Source of the DNA: Dipylidium caninum
Lineage: Eukaryota; Platyhelminthes; Cestoda; Cyclophyllidea; Dipylidiidae
DNA length: 64,000 bases
NCBI GenBank assembly: GCA_017562135.1
Contig: QEYB01000388.1
Coordinates: 186,001-250,000 of the forward strand
Direction: 5' to 3'
Both the position numbers and the translations under genes were made by a program. Positions within the stretch are counted from its first letter, which is position 1. Each line of letters starts with the position of its first letter. This document shows, piece by piece, positions 1-12,900 of this stretch. The notes below the pieces were generated by a model, which saw nothing but the letters and a program-made list of their open reading frames with translations, was not told the origin of the DNA and made no database searches.

Positions 1-273
1 CAACTCTCGAAGGCCGATTTTTTTTCGCCCAAATTAATATTGGACTTTTACCAAATAAATGAGAAAGCGACCTCCTATGACTTCAAGTGTCACTACTAAT
101 TTTGGGACTGGAGTGACATATTGGCTAAATTTATTGGTAAATGAAATTTCTTAATACTTATTAACGCCTCTACTCGATACCCCTTCGTATGTGGATGAAC
201 TCCTATTCCCTCTTTTTCATAATGTTTGGCTTGCTATTACAAAGGGACAAGCTGTTAACCTCCTCGACTTTAG
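1..273 (+). other. Intronic sequence upstream of the first visible SART3 exon
   Basis: No coding homology was seen here. A pyrimidine-rich stretch ends in an acceptor AG at 272-273, directly before the first recognisable SART3 exon, so this is read as intron of that gene. The earlier SART3 exons lie outside the window. Confidence 0.6.
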
Positions 274-3200
274 GTGTGGACGTATGGTTAGAGTACTGTC
301 AGTACGCCATCGGTGGAATGGGTTCAGGTGACACCACAGAATTGGCACGTACTCGAGCTGTATTGGAGGATGCTGTGGCCAGCCAGGGTCTAAATTTTTC
401 TCAAGGGGCCGTCCTCTTTGAGGTCTATCGCGAGTTCGAGACTATCTGTTTGGTTCAATTACAGGCCAAAGGCGTAAGTCAATCGTTTCGACCCTCTTAC
501 TTTATTTTGTTAGGACCCTGAGGAAATTAAAAATCAAATAAATAGAATTGACAATATTTTTCAGCGGCAGTTAGGTATACCTCGTGTTGGTAAGTGTTCG
601 ATTCTCTGCCGATTTGAATGCTCGCAGACATAAATCAGACGATGGAAGAATACAAGGTTTTTCTGACCGACATTGTGGAGGAGAAGGGTGTTACCGTCTC
701 GACCGATTGCATGACGTCTTTTGAGTCAGCTCGAGCAAAGTGGCGAGCATTGGAAAATTATGAAACAGCAGTTACTGGGGCTGATGACGAGAATGCTTTA
801 CTCTCGGCCTGGCAGACATACCTTACTTGGACAGTTGAGCATGCCTCCCGCAAGGGTACTCGTGGTAACGTTAACAAAGTCGAATCGGAGGTCTCTTTCA
901 CACCGATGGAAGTAATTTGTCTTTTTGAACGAGCCGTCACAGATCTCTGTCTCCACGTCTCCGTGTGGCAACAAATGGCCGACTATCTAGAGACACATGT
1001 TTCTGCTGATCAGCAGCGTCTGGTCACCACATTATCGCGCGCCGTACGCAACATTCCCTGGAGTAGCGAACTTTGGTGCCGCTATGCATTGGCATGTGAG
1101 GCACGTGCGTGGGATTTTACGGCTGGCACAAATTCCGTAGGTGGTGGTTCATCCGAGCACCAACCGTCTGGCCTTCCAAACCAGTTTGATCCAGTCAAAG
1201 GTGGGCGTCTTTTTGTTCATCTCCATAATATTGTTTTAACACCCTTCATCCTCCGGGATGGGGGCTTCACTGGTTAAAATATTATTGAGGAATTTGATCC
1301 ATTATCGCAGTTAATGCCCCGATAGTCTGGCCTGGAATATTATGAGACTTGTTTATTCCAAGTATGCGGAAAGTTTTTCAACGGTAATCCTACTTCCCCA
1401 GAAGTCCTAATTTCCGTAACTTTGTGGGGCTTTTCTTTTCTGTGTCAATCAACGACCTCGTTAACCTAATTGTATGGTTTAAGTGTTGCGAAAGCGGACG
1501 CCCATCTCTGTGCTATTGGCAAATCAGTCTTAGGGCTTTCAATGCACTTCGATGCTCTTGGGCCGGCGATCGTTCCTGCATGAATGGCTTTTCGTGCGAC
1601 AACGGTTAATTCACTCATTTAAAAATAAGTACACTGAATTAGCTAACCTTATAGCAGATCTGCTTCTGAAACTTCCCATTTTCTGGTCAACTGATTAAGA
1701 TGGGGAGGCCTCGCATCTGTGGTGTACAGGAAGGTTGTTTATGGTACTTTGTTGACTAAGTACACTATTGATAGGAAGATTCTACCTATTCTTCTAAACC
1801 AGACATCTACGAAACTGCCTTGAAGTCCGGTTACGCCACAGCTACCGATCTAACCGCTGTTTGGACTGGTTATTGTGATTTTTTGCTGCGTATCCTTCGA
1901 AATTACGAGGATTCAAGTTTCCAAGGTAGTGTATCCATTGAGAAGTATATAATTCATATTCATTGGCTTTCGTTTATCTTAATACTATTCCAATCGTGGT
2001 ATCAAAGTTACGTTTTTCTGAAAACTCTTTTTTCTTCGTCCCAGAACACATCACCGCGTTGTTGCGTAACACTTTCGAAAGAGCCGAAAATCATATCTCC
2101 GCAGGTGACTTACTTTTATGACTTAAATCTGAAGAATTTCAGAAAAAAGCTAACCTTTTCTTTAAACTCTTTCGACATCAGCTTTTCCTGATGAGGCTAA
2201 CCAGGACTCTCCAATCTACCATTACTGGGCCTTTATTGAGGTGAGAATTTTCATTATTGGAGTTTTAAGTCGCCGTCCTGAGAAGATGTCATGAGTAACC
2301 TTATGTGGTAACTTCCCTTAGACAAAATACCTTGGTGACTTGAAGCGCTCTCGTGAGATTTGGGAAACTATGTTGAAAATTGGACATAACGGTACCAAGC
2401 CCGCTTTTTGGATCGCATACTTGGATTTTGTAAAGTACGTCCCTCTCTCTGATTGCATTGACCCCTCCATGATTCTTATTCCTTTTAACACCTGAAAGTT
2501 TCATTCTTTGACGGGGTAGTAGTTTATTTAGGTGGTGGACGTATTATAGTCATTAAATTCGGCCAGTTTTATTCCCGTTGGGTTTCCCAGTGGACTCTCG
2601 TGTCAAAAAATTGGGAAGTTTACACACAGTTTCCATGATATCTAGGCTTCGCCTCACTGTAATCTCCGTATATCTCAAAGAGACATTGTCGACGCCTTTC
2701 AGTACACCAACCGGATGTCTGGGGCATTTAAGGACTCGGTGCCTCTCTATTCTTTGAAAAAAATTATTAAGATTGCGGTTTTGAGGTACTGACAATTTCA
2801 TGATTGAATTCGTCTTTGCTTTTGACAGTATTGGATTCAATTGTTGTCGCCTTGTAGTTTGTTCATTTGCGGTATTTCCATCTTTTTTGTGCCCTTTGGT
2901 CAAAAACGTTCCTCTCTTCACACCCCCTAGCATGCTATTACCTATCTACCAGGGAATAACCGATGGAAGCTAATTTGTATTTCCTCACTCGAATGCAACC
3001 CCCCCCCTCCCTAGTATTTTGGGTTTTAGAGTATTTAATTTATCCTTAGTCCTCAAGAAACACGAGCTTTCTGGAAGCGTTAAATTACTTAAAATTATTG
3101 TTCTGCTGTGTAGAAATCACGGCGAGACGGATCACCTTCTCCGTGTCGCGGGGATGGCGGTGAATTCGGTGACTGGTGAATACTCCGAGATGGTGTTCCA

Positions 3201-6200
3201 GAAAGCTCATCGGTGTTTAGCGGAGAGGGGTGTTCAATTACGACGTTTGCGTGAATTTGACTTTAAAATCGCCCAACGCCGAGTCCATCTAGCCAGTTTG
3301 GAGGCCAAAAAAAAGATCAAGCAACAAGAGAATGAAATAGCTCCTTCGTCGTGCCAACAGGTGCCCTTTTTAGTAAATCTTCCCCCCCCCCCCCATGACT
3401 GGCGGTTGACGTTTGCGCATTTTATAGTCATTTGGGCATTTTGATTTCACACAAACTTATTAAGTTTTAGTTGTTTTAAATGGAACTGCCAACCCATGAT
3501 GGGCTTATTATCAACATATTTCTTTCAATTTCCCCAGCTAGGTGATCGTCAAGCGCCACCCTCGGAGAATATTTCCAAACCGGGTAAAAGGAAGGCTGAT
3601 GAAACTCTGAACTCCTCGTCATCTATGGCCACCAAAAAGCGGAAAAAGGTATGACTCCATGCAAGTCTCAATGCGTGAGACACAAAGGGGTGATTGTGTT
3701 GGTAATCAACGTCTCCATAAAGTGGCTGGTTTACCGTTCTTGGATTGCCTATCCACTCCGGACGCCCTCATTCAAGACGATGGTAACACCAACGCGTGGA
3801 CTCAACGCTATGTCTCGATAAACGACAATTTTATCGTTAACTCAAACATAAGAAACCCGAATTGGTGACAACTTGGTCGTATTCACGACAGATAAGCCAT
3901 AATAAACATAGTGTTCTTGATTAATAATCGTCTAAAGACCGTCATACAAACATTTTTTCGGCTGATGGCGGTGGTTAGAGTAGCCATGAATTACAGCTAG
4001 AGTTGACACTGATAAATGATTTGGGACTTTAATTGCGCCAGGAAGCTGGTTTGATCCTGCCAGCGAACGTCTTTTCGCTGAGCCTATTTGTGGACTCCCC
4101 CCGAAACTCTGCGGTATGAAGGGATGTGGCTCTAATTACTTCTTTTTATCGCGTTATGTTTTGAGTCTTATGAGTCTGGCTCCCTTAAACTCACCTCCTT
4201 CCCCGACTTCGGCTACCTGTGAGTCGCCTAACTATTCCGATTTCCTTTCACCATGGCTTTTTAAAGATTTAATCTTCATTGGTAAGGTGATTATTTTATT
4301 ATTTAGGTGGCTCCTGAAGAATCGGTGCCAAAGGAGACTGGTGAGAGTCAGGCGAATCCAGATCGTCCAAAACACGGCGACAGTGTCATTCACGATCCTT
4401 CCAAAGACGACCGCACTGTCTTTGTCAGTAACCTCCCTTTCACTACCAATGAGGACGAGTTGAAGTCTATTTTCGCGAAGGTTTGTCACTACCCTCTTCA
4501 TCTGAGCTATTGGACAAAAAAGCGCTTTAATTTCAATTAATACACCAACAACCAAATCATCGGCAGCCCTCCAGATCCCATTGCCCACCACGGACTTGAC
4601 GTGGCGTTTCAAGGATTTGTCTGATCTCAGTTAATTCTTTTTTGTGAATCAGCTTCGGCCGAGCCGTTCCAAAACCCAACCCTTTCCTCTCCATGTTCGA
4701 TATTCAATGGCAGTAGTTATTGTTTAATTTAACTTTTGTACAACTCCACGGACTTTGGATTGAAGCGGTCAACGTGTCTAACCAACGCGGCAGTGGCAAA
4801 ATTTGGAGAGATGGAAAAGTTCACATCATTACGCCTCCAAGTTGGGAAGGAAATGAGCAAGAGAAATAACGTGCCTAGCCTCTGACGTTCGATTTGTTCC
4901 TCGAGATGGAGGTTAACCATGATAAAAATTCCTTTTTTTCCTTATCCATGCTATTTTCAGTGCGGTGAAGTGACCTCCATCCGTCTCGTACGTGACTACG
5001 CGGGTAAATCAAAAGGCTTCGGCTATGTGGAGTTCTCTGACCCCGGCGCGGCTGCTGCGGCCCTCGAGTTGGATCGTTTGCCTATCGGCGGCAATAGTGG
5101 TGATGCCATTGCGGGTCGGCCCATGTTTGTCTCAGTATGCGATGTAAACCGGCGCAAGTCGGCCTTCGCGTACACTACGGGAATGCCGGAGCCCAAAAAA
5201 CTCTTTGTGCGCAATTTGGACAAAGTTGTCAACGAGGATGCTTTACGCACTTTCTTCAGCAAGGTCAGTCGTCTTGTTTGGAAATGTCTCCCATTAGTCT
5301 CGCTTGTCAATTAGCACTACTTATGCCCCCCCCCCTTCCCTCCACCCACAGGTTCGGAATCTGACACTCAAAGGGCTACTTTGTTCATTTGTTTTATCTT
5401 ATTTACGTCGGCTCTGAGTATTTTCGCATGACCGCGACCTAGTGGAGATCAAAACAGCCAGTAATCAACTCCTGCCATTGGTTGTAACGGCTGTTTTCTC
5501 TGAGGTCCTGTAAAAATTTCTGTAGTTTCCACGACTTACTGGCCATAGTAATTAAATGCGAAGACTCAGGTAGTGAGTGACAAAAACCTTATTGGGTTTT
5601 TTTTCACTTCCCTTTCAGCACGGTAGGGTTCAGAGTGTGCGTGTGGTCACTTTCCGCAACGGCGTGCCCAAGGGTCACGCTTACGTGGAGTTTGCGACGG
5701 AGGATGAGGCAAGCCGAGCTCTGGTTGCTACCGATGGCGTCGTTTTTGGCTCTAAGGCTATCTCCGTTGCCATTAGCAACCCTCCCCCGCGCCCCACTGA
5801 GCCAACTACCCGCCATAGCGCAGGCCCGACCAGAGCTAAGAAACCGCCAATAAACACGCAACCGTAAGTGGGCAATTTTACTCTAAGTACATTTGTCACC
5901 AAACTCCCATTACAGAAAGGCAGAAACTCGTTACTTCGTAACTTTCAGACAAACCATTTAAGTAGGACGATCTCGAGTTAATTTTAATGTTTTCGTTCCA
6001 ACGGTAACCCCTCGATCGCGTTACTTGTGAGGGGGAAGAGGGAGAGGAGAAGACGGAGTCGGGCAATTTGTCGTCAAATTGGCTCTTGTTGTAGACGACC
6101 GGGAGCGCGTACACAGCTCTCCTTCGTGCCGAGAGCGCTTCACCGTCTGTCCGTTGGGACCGCGGCATCGGCATCATCCGAGGCTAAGGCCGTTGACTCG

Positions 6201-6272
6201 CAGTTCGGCGTCGAGTCAGAGAACGCGGGCAAGACCAACGAGGACTTCCGTAAACTCTTTTTACATCACTAA
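274..6272 (+). CDS. SART3: SART3/Prp24-type U6 snRNP recycling factor, 5' end outside window
   Basis: SART3 proteins bind U6 snRNA and LSm proteins, help reassemble U4/U6 snRNPs after splicing, and act in nucleus and Cajal bodies. Exons read: 274-473, 565-589, 628-1200, 1803-1925, 2045-2104, 2182-2240, 2322-2434, 3114-3360, 3538-3648, 4307-4480, 4961-5263, 5619-5863, 6095-6272; all junction phases agree. The first exons encode HAT half-TPR repeats (VWLEYCQYAIGG; EIWETMLK). A basic stretch (KKRKK) around 3640 looks like a nuclear localisation signal. RRM1 has RNP2-like VFVSNLPF and RNP1-like KGFGYVEF; RRM2 has KLFVRNL and KGHAYVEF. The C terminus shows RTQLSFVPRAL and ends NEDFRKLFLHH, the conserved LSm-binding tail. 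The intron at 590-627 is only 38 nt. The N-terminal part lies left of the window. Family is clear; individual splice sites are predictions. Confidence 0.93.
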
Positions 6273-6980
6273 TCATAAGTGGGCGCCCCTGTGTACCCAT
6301 GCATCTTGTTAATAAATCGCCTAATGCTTGCTCAAGTTGTCGTCGGTGCGAGGATCGTTTGGGCAAAAGGCGTTGATATTGAGGCGTCCAGTCTTCATTT
6401 ACCGCACCATCCCGTGTTCGTTCATTCAGACATTCCTGCCCGGAGGATGGCTTGACGCGACAATGGTTGGGAATCGAGATTGTCGGCGGGGAGACGAAGG
6501 TGTGCAATCGTGACAAAATTCGTGGATGATGACTGGCCCCCGAGGGCGGTTGCACGCTGATTGTCGGTGGATAGGCGACACGTCGACCGTGGAGTGGCTG
6601 CGCGTCACCAAGTGGGATGCTGCCTACTCACTCTGGTCTAGGTGGAGCTCGGAGGTCGAGGATTCGTCGCGTCGGCTTGAAGTGCTTTGAGGAAGCCCGC
6701 CAATGGCTCGGAGCAGGATTCGCCTCCCCCACATGCCAGTGCTGTAGCGATGGACCAGAACACTTCCGTTGCCTGACACTGAGGCAGTCGGGTAGTGTGG
6801 AGTCACTCCGGCGTCTCACGTCCACTCCACCACTGACCGCCTCGTCTCAACTGTCAGCATTTGCCCGCACGAGGCACTCTGGTTCACCTCGACACCCACC
6901 GCCTCCACCTACCCTCGCACTCGCGCTCGCATCCATCGCAAACCCGACCCACCTGCTCCGATTATGTGAAGCTAGCGACG
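6273..6980. other. Convergent intergenic spacer between SART3 and DENND5
   Basis: Two convergent genes end on either side. Overlapping open frames on both strands look like by-products of GC-rich composition; none shows a recognisable domain. The AATAAA at 6311 serves the left gene. Nothing else was recognised. Confidence 0.5.
6311..6316 (+). promoter_or_regulatory. Poly(A) signal AATAAA of the SART3 gene
   Basis: A canonical AATAAA lies about 38 nt after the SART3 stop codon, a suitable distance for 3'-end formation. Confidence 0.6.
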
Positions 6981-9900
6981 CTACGCGAAGGCGCACACAT
7001 AAGGACGAGTAGGTGTGAGCGAGGAGATATCATTTACAATGGGATGGGATGGGATAGGTTGGGGTGGCGGAGTGGCGGAAGGGTGATGGAGGAGGGGTGG
7101 GGAAGGAGGAAAGAGAGATGGACGGAGGTGACAAATTACAGAGGACGCATTCACTCTACCGATGGTCCCAGACTGTCCGACTCGGGACAGGGTCCCGAGG
7201 AGGGCAGGATCCAATTTGAAGGTGAAGTCGTTGAGTGTGGAAAGGAGTGTGTGGACACTGTCGCGGAGGTCTGGGTCCAGCAAGAAGTTGGGAATTCGGG
7301 TGTCGTAGAGTTGACGCAATAAAGCCGGTGAGGTCGTAGCCAAAACCGGAATCCACGAGGCTATGGTGTGGTCCCGACATCCGATACATATCATGCGCTG
7401 TATGTACGAGATTGTTTGCAATGAATTATAATAAAATCATTTGATAAGTAAAAAGAAACTACACCTGACCTGGAATTTGCCCAACTTCCCAATTTGAGTG
7501 CCGGTGCGGTTGACATGGTGAAAAGTGGCGATAAAATTTTCTATAGGAAAAGTGGATCGAATGCCACTGGTGCGTTGGCGCCGTTGGAGGGCTATGCCCG
7601 GGGAGCACGGCTGGGACTGCCACCCGCCGCCACCGGCGCTCGAAACGGACGCCGGGACGGGGGGCAGCGCGGCGTTGCGGCTCGACAGGGAAAGGTGAGG
7701 AGTCATCTTATTCTGTATGGATGTGCGTCTTGCGTTGTCTAAATTCCTTGGTCCGCTGCTACTGCCTCTATTGCGTGGAAGGGTGCGAACGGAACGAGGT
7801 GAAGTGACGAAACTAAGGTCAAAACCACCGATATGCATGAATGCGGTATCGGGCCTTTCACCCTCCACTGCTCTCGTCTGCTGGTTGTCATTACTCCTCA
7901 CCCGAGCATAGTGTTCCACAAAACGTTCTGAAGGGGAGGATCCATAATTAACTCACAAAAGGTTTGGTGAAGGGAGGGGGGGCGGGGGAAGGGAAACAGG
8001 AGGATGAAGCGTACCGAAAAGGTCCCAGGCATAGAGGCGGCGCCGCTGAAACATGCCAGAAGAGCGGATCCCATGGGTGAAGACACTTTCAAGTGCCGGC
8101 GCAAGTCCACATTCGGTGCCACAGAGCAGAGCTGACAGGGACATGGTGGCCTCCACGCGACCGCTACACGCGAAGTGCTTTGCTAGCCGGTTTACGGCGT
8201 TAGCGAGTCTATCTAACACCGCACTTGTCACTAAGGCAGGTAAATACACCACTTAGGGTGTGGCGCAATATTATCAAAAAGTGGTTACTGTAAAGCAAGT
8301 CTTTAGTAAAAAACTTATATAAATGCATTTGATGAATTTCCACGGGTAAAATAATTAATAGGCGAAGGCATATACCAGGATCGAGAATTGTGTCGGAATA
8401 CAGACGCATCAGCGGAGTGGCCAGGCTAGAGGCAACGTCTTCGCCTTCAACGGGATCGCTGTTTATTGATCGAGGAATGACGACTAAAACGGAGAACACA
8501 AAATTCCAAGGATTTAAAGTTACGAAAATCAGTAAATTGGAAGGTATTTAAAATGGCTCACTGGTCCCCTCCTTCGTGACTCGAGCTATTTGGGCAATGA
8601 GGAGGCGTTCACAGCTATTGTCCTCAATCCCACGACCCAGCCAATGACCACAGGGGAAACTGAAAGAAAGGGACAAAGAAACTAATCGCTAAGATGAATA
8701 GGAGAAACGCGTCAGTTGGATTTTGATCGAGAGTTTACTTTCGGCGGAAGACATTGTACAAGGGAGCCTCTAAACCCCGAAATAAGCGTTGAATCAATGG
8801 GATAATTTGTACCTCCCAAAGAATTCACTTTCGATCCGTGTTAAATAACGACGCTCTGACCAAATTGAACAGGATGACGCCTCATCAACCACCCACGTCA
8901 CGTTTTTTAATGCTTAGCGGTCTTGGCCAATGTGGAATGGTGGGAGGGGGAGGAGGAGGAAGACAGGGAAACTTACAGGTAGGCATGATTGGTCAGAGGC
9001 GTGACAACCAGTACCGTTTCCACAAACATATTGGGGGTGAAGCCAGCATTGTCGTGGCCTATAAGGAGAGTGCTGAGGATTCCGAGATTTTGATGCTAGA
9101 AGTCAGGAGATATTAGCTGTAAGCATTCGGACATGCCCGTGTATGGAGGTGTCAGAGACATGCTGCTCCTATCTGTTAAACTCTCTGAACGGGCGACCAT
9201 TTTAAAATATACCCAGCACATTTTAAGGCATTAATATAGTGTTTCGGTTCAGTCCTGCTAATAGTCACAAATGGAACATAAAAAGAGCAATTCAACACGA
9301 GTGCGCAAAAGTAGCCGCTTAAGTGTCAGATACTAAGGTAGAAGTACAATTACGATTAAACAACACCATGACGCGTGTTATGAGCTGACGTTGTCGTTTA
9401 GCCAGCCACCATGCGGCAAAAGCATGGATAAACGAGCATAAAGCAGCGCGGGTGGAGGGCACAGACAGACGGAAACAGAGATTTCAAGGGTACTAAGTCC
9501 ACTCTCTCATAAAAGGAATTCCATTCCATGAGGATAGAGGGTCAAGGGAATAATAGAATGACTGAGAACAGGCGGAGAGAAGGACCAAGAAGAGTAGAAA
9601 GACGGGAGTCGAGGTGAGTGTTTCAACATATTAGATTAAAAACTACGAAACGGGTGTTTATTTCTGTTTAGTCTGTTCAGCTGCGACTAAGAGACAGAGA
9701 GATACATGGAAACGTGCGCTCAATACATTCTTCTTCTCATTTCATAAAACCTCTCCTTATTTGTATCGCATTTTTATTTTATTTTGTGTCGAAACCAGAT
9801 GGAAACAAAACGCGATTTATATCTACTTTTCCAGCACGAGTTTAACTTGAATCACAGCGCAGCTCGAGCGTCGAGAAATATTACTGGGACACTCTAAGAT

Positions 9901-12900
9901 GGATCCACAAATGAAAAACAACTCGGTATTGGTTGCAAATATTCCGTTCTGCCAATCTAAGTATCGTCAACGAGCCTCGCCTCGAGGAAGACCACGGGCC
10001 CATGTTGAGGACAGCGAGGAATTAAGGACGACGAATGTGGGATCCGATTCATACACGGAACTAATCGTTAACTTGGGCTAAACGAAACCGGAACTCGCCA
10101 TACATATGGCTGAGTTGAAGTATCTGCGCACAATAAGTGATAAAAAGTTAGACTCATATGTGTCTGCTTGCTGTACGAGCGAACTGACGACGCAACCGCA
10201 GATGACCAAGCGACCGCAAGAATAAGTGCGCATCTTTGTCGCTTCCTTCGCAAATACACGATTGCCGGCGTTTCTCCACCAAATCATCACATGTGATAAA
10301 AACGAGTTTTGCGTGATTAAGCGATCAAGCAAACGGGTAGATGAGAACACAGACCTAAGACACACCTCTGAGCCGAGATTTCATCAAAAAAGAGAGAATT
10401 ATGGTGGTTTCCAACAATCATCAGACGGAACCAATAACAGTGGCGGAGTCCTATTGCCGCGTCGGAAATTGATGTCACACACGAAAAGAAAACTATAAAA
10501 ATAAAAATAACCAACAGGGCGCAATTTTTTTTTTTCTCCAACTGACGATCACCTTCATAGTATGATTTATTTTTAAAAGAAAAGATGTAATAACAAAAAA
10601 GGTGTCAGAAATGACATTGATTCGTTTATTCGCTGTAAAAATGAAGATTTAAAAAAGGGATGTGTGACGTGCCCAGTCAATAACAGAAATTCGTAGATGT
10701 CAATGGAAATTATTTCGATTGAACATGATAAGTAATATGAAAAATTGGGTTTTTGTTTTATATTTACTTAAATTAAACGCCCGTTTTATCGTTTCCAGCC
10801 CGATGGCAGGAACATAATAGCCACATATGACCATAAAGAGACAAGAATACGAGGATAAAAATTAGACGGTCATTTTGTTGACTCGTGTTGAAATGTAACG
10901 ATAAGGCGAATGAAAATAAAATCTCAAGAAGTATATGGCTCCTGTGTCGTTCCCTAGGTCTGTGGCATCGCTACTAAATGAACGGAATCTGGCGAGGAGA
11001 CTTACGCGAAACTCGACGTAGAATGGTGAAGCTCGAGGAAGCGCAATATGGCCAGAACTACCAAGATGCCCACGTAAACAGACCCAGGCATTGGATGACG
11101 ACGCAAGTGATAGACGAATACGGCCTCCAGCATCACTTATAATGGCCACTCGATACAGCATCTCCGCCTTCTGGAGCATTCGTGTAAGGAGAAGTAATCC
11201 ACCGCGTCCAGAGAAAGAAGATACACTAGAAATTGTTCTCTCGCCTCCTCGCAGCGCAAGAAAGCGTGCCGCGAATAGAGTTCTCTGGCAAGAGGGAATG
11301 TTGAATTTTGCATTGTTTAGGGGATAAATAAGGAGCCCAAGTTAAGCCGTAAGCTTTGAGGCGTCATCAACAAGCCTTTGATGCCTTCCATGCCACAGAC
11401 TCACATTCTATGGGTCAAATCCCAGGTAAACTGCGATTAAATTCCAAAATCAGTCCTCGCTAACAACTATTCTGCGTGTGCAAAATAGCCATCTGAGTCT
11501 GAAGACTTAGTGGAAGTAATAACCTGCAGTATATTGCAAAATTTCGCGTGTACAGTAGTTAGTTTGAAAAAAATATACGATTTCGCAGTGTTGACACACT
11601 TCGTAACACAACATTCTGTTTGGGAACATCGTATCAGAGCGCAGCTATGTCACAAACACAGTTTTCAGGTGATTCCATGGGAGCTGTACTGCAAATGGCA
11701 AATCTCAAGTCTTTTTAGACCCACCTTAGGAGTACAGCATCAGAAAGAAGGAGTTTAAGATAGGCGGAGAGTCGTTTCTTCTCCAAAGCTAGTCGCACAA
11801 AAGCCCTAGCGAGTCCAATGTTAGTGCAGAGTTTGTAGCCAGCAGAGGAGGAGGCGACACTTTTCACAGCTCTCACATCGTCCAAGAAGGATGTTATCGA
11901 AGAGCCCCCTGCGTCCAGAAGAGATGATACCGAAATAACTAGTGCACCCTGAGGCAGGTGAGCAGATCGTGGGGATTCGCGGGCAACGGGGCTGAAAGGG
12001 CTCCGTGTCGGCGTCCGCAGAGGGCGACGCACATGTACTTCAGCAGGCGACGACGAGGAGGCGTTCTCAAAGGTCTTAGGCGTGGTCGAGGAGAGGCGAC
12101 GTGGAAGACTACCGAACTTCCTCGGTGCTCGTACAGTTGATGCCGAACGAGGCAGGCGGTCGGGAAGAGCGGGTGAGTGTGTCGGTGTGCGCACGGATAA
12201 TGCAAGGGATGAGAGCGAGGGGAGAGTATTCCTATCCACAAAGGCCAGGATGTGCAGCCACAGTGTGGAGGCTCCCTAGAGAAAAGATAAGAAGTTGAAG
12301 GTTGTCTGTTCTGATGGGGACTATTTGGCGCAGTTTTGAAGCCTCACATGTTTGCGCTGGATGCCGTGGGACCAGATGCGTTCGAGGAGGTCACAAAGCC
12401 CGGAAACGAGAGTGTTCTCCTCCACTTCTGACACTGACTGATAATTGTGACCCAAGTGTAGCGCCTCATTACCCATTTTCTGAATGACCATCCGCTTTGT
12501 CTAGACAAAGCGAAAATGTCTTTTCATCCACTTTAACAATTAACTTGCTTTACGCTGACAACAATCAAATTCCAAGTCGAGCACAACGGAACACTCTGGT
12601 GTCACTTCACGAACAAACAAATCGAGATGGATAGAGTAGAATAGTCTACCCGATGTTTGCATTCCTCTAGGAGAGAGTCGACGAAATCCCAATGCGCTTG
12701 GGCCATCGACGGCGATTGAGAACTCGCCTCGAGGACATTTGACGTCGGTCCCGTCAGCAGACGCGTCAATCCATCACGACCTCTCAACTATAAGTAGCAA
12801 AAAGACTCCTTTCTAAAAAATTTAAAGTCTTGCTAACGTTATGTTAGGCGTTATGTACTTTCGGTTAATGCCGCTTGTATAATAATTTCACCATATTTTA

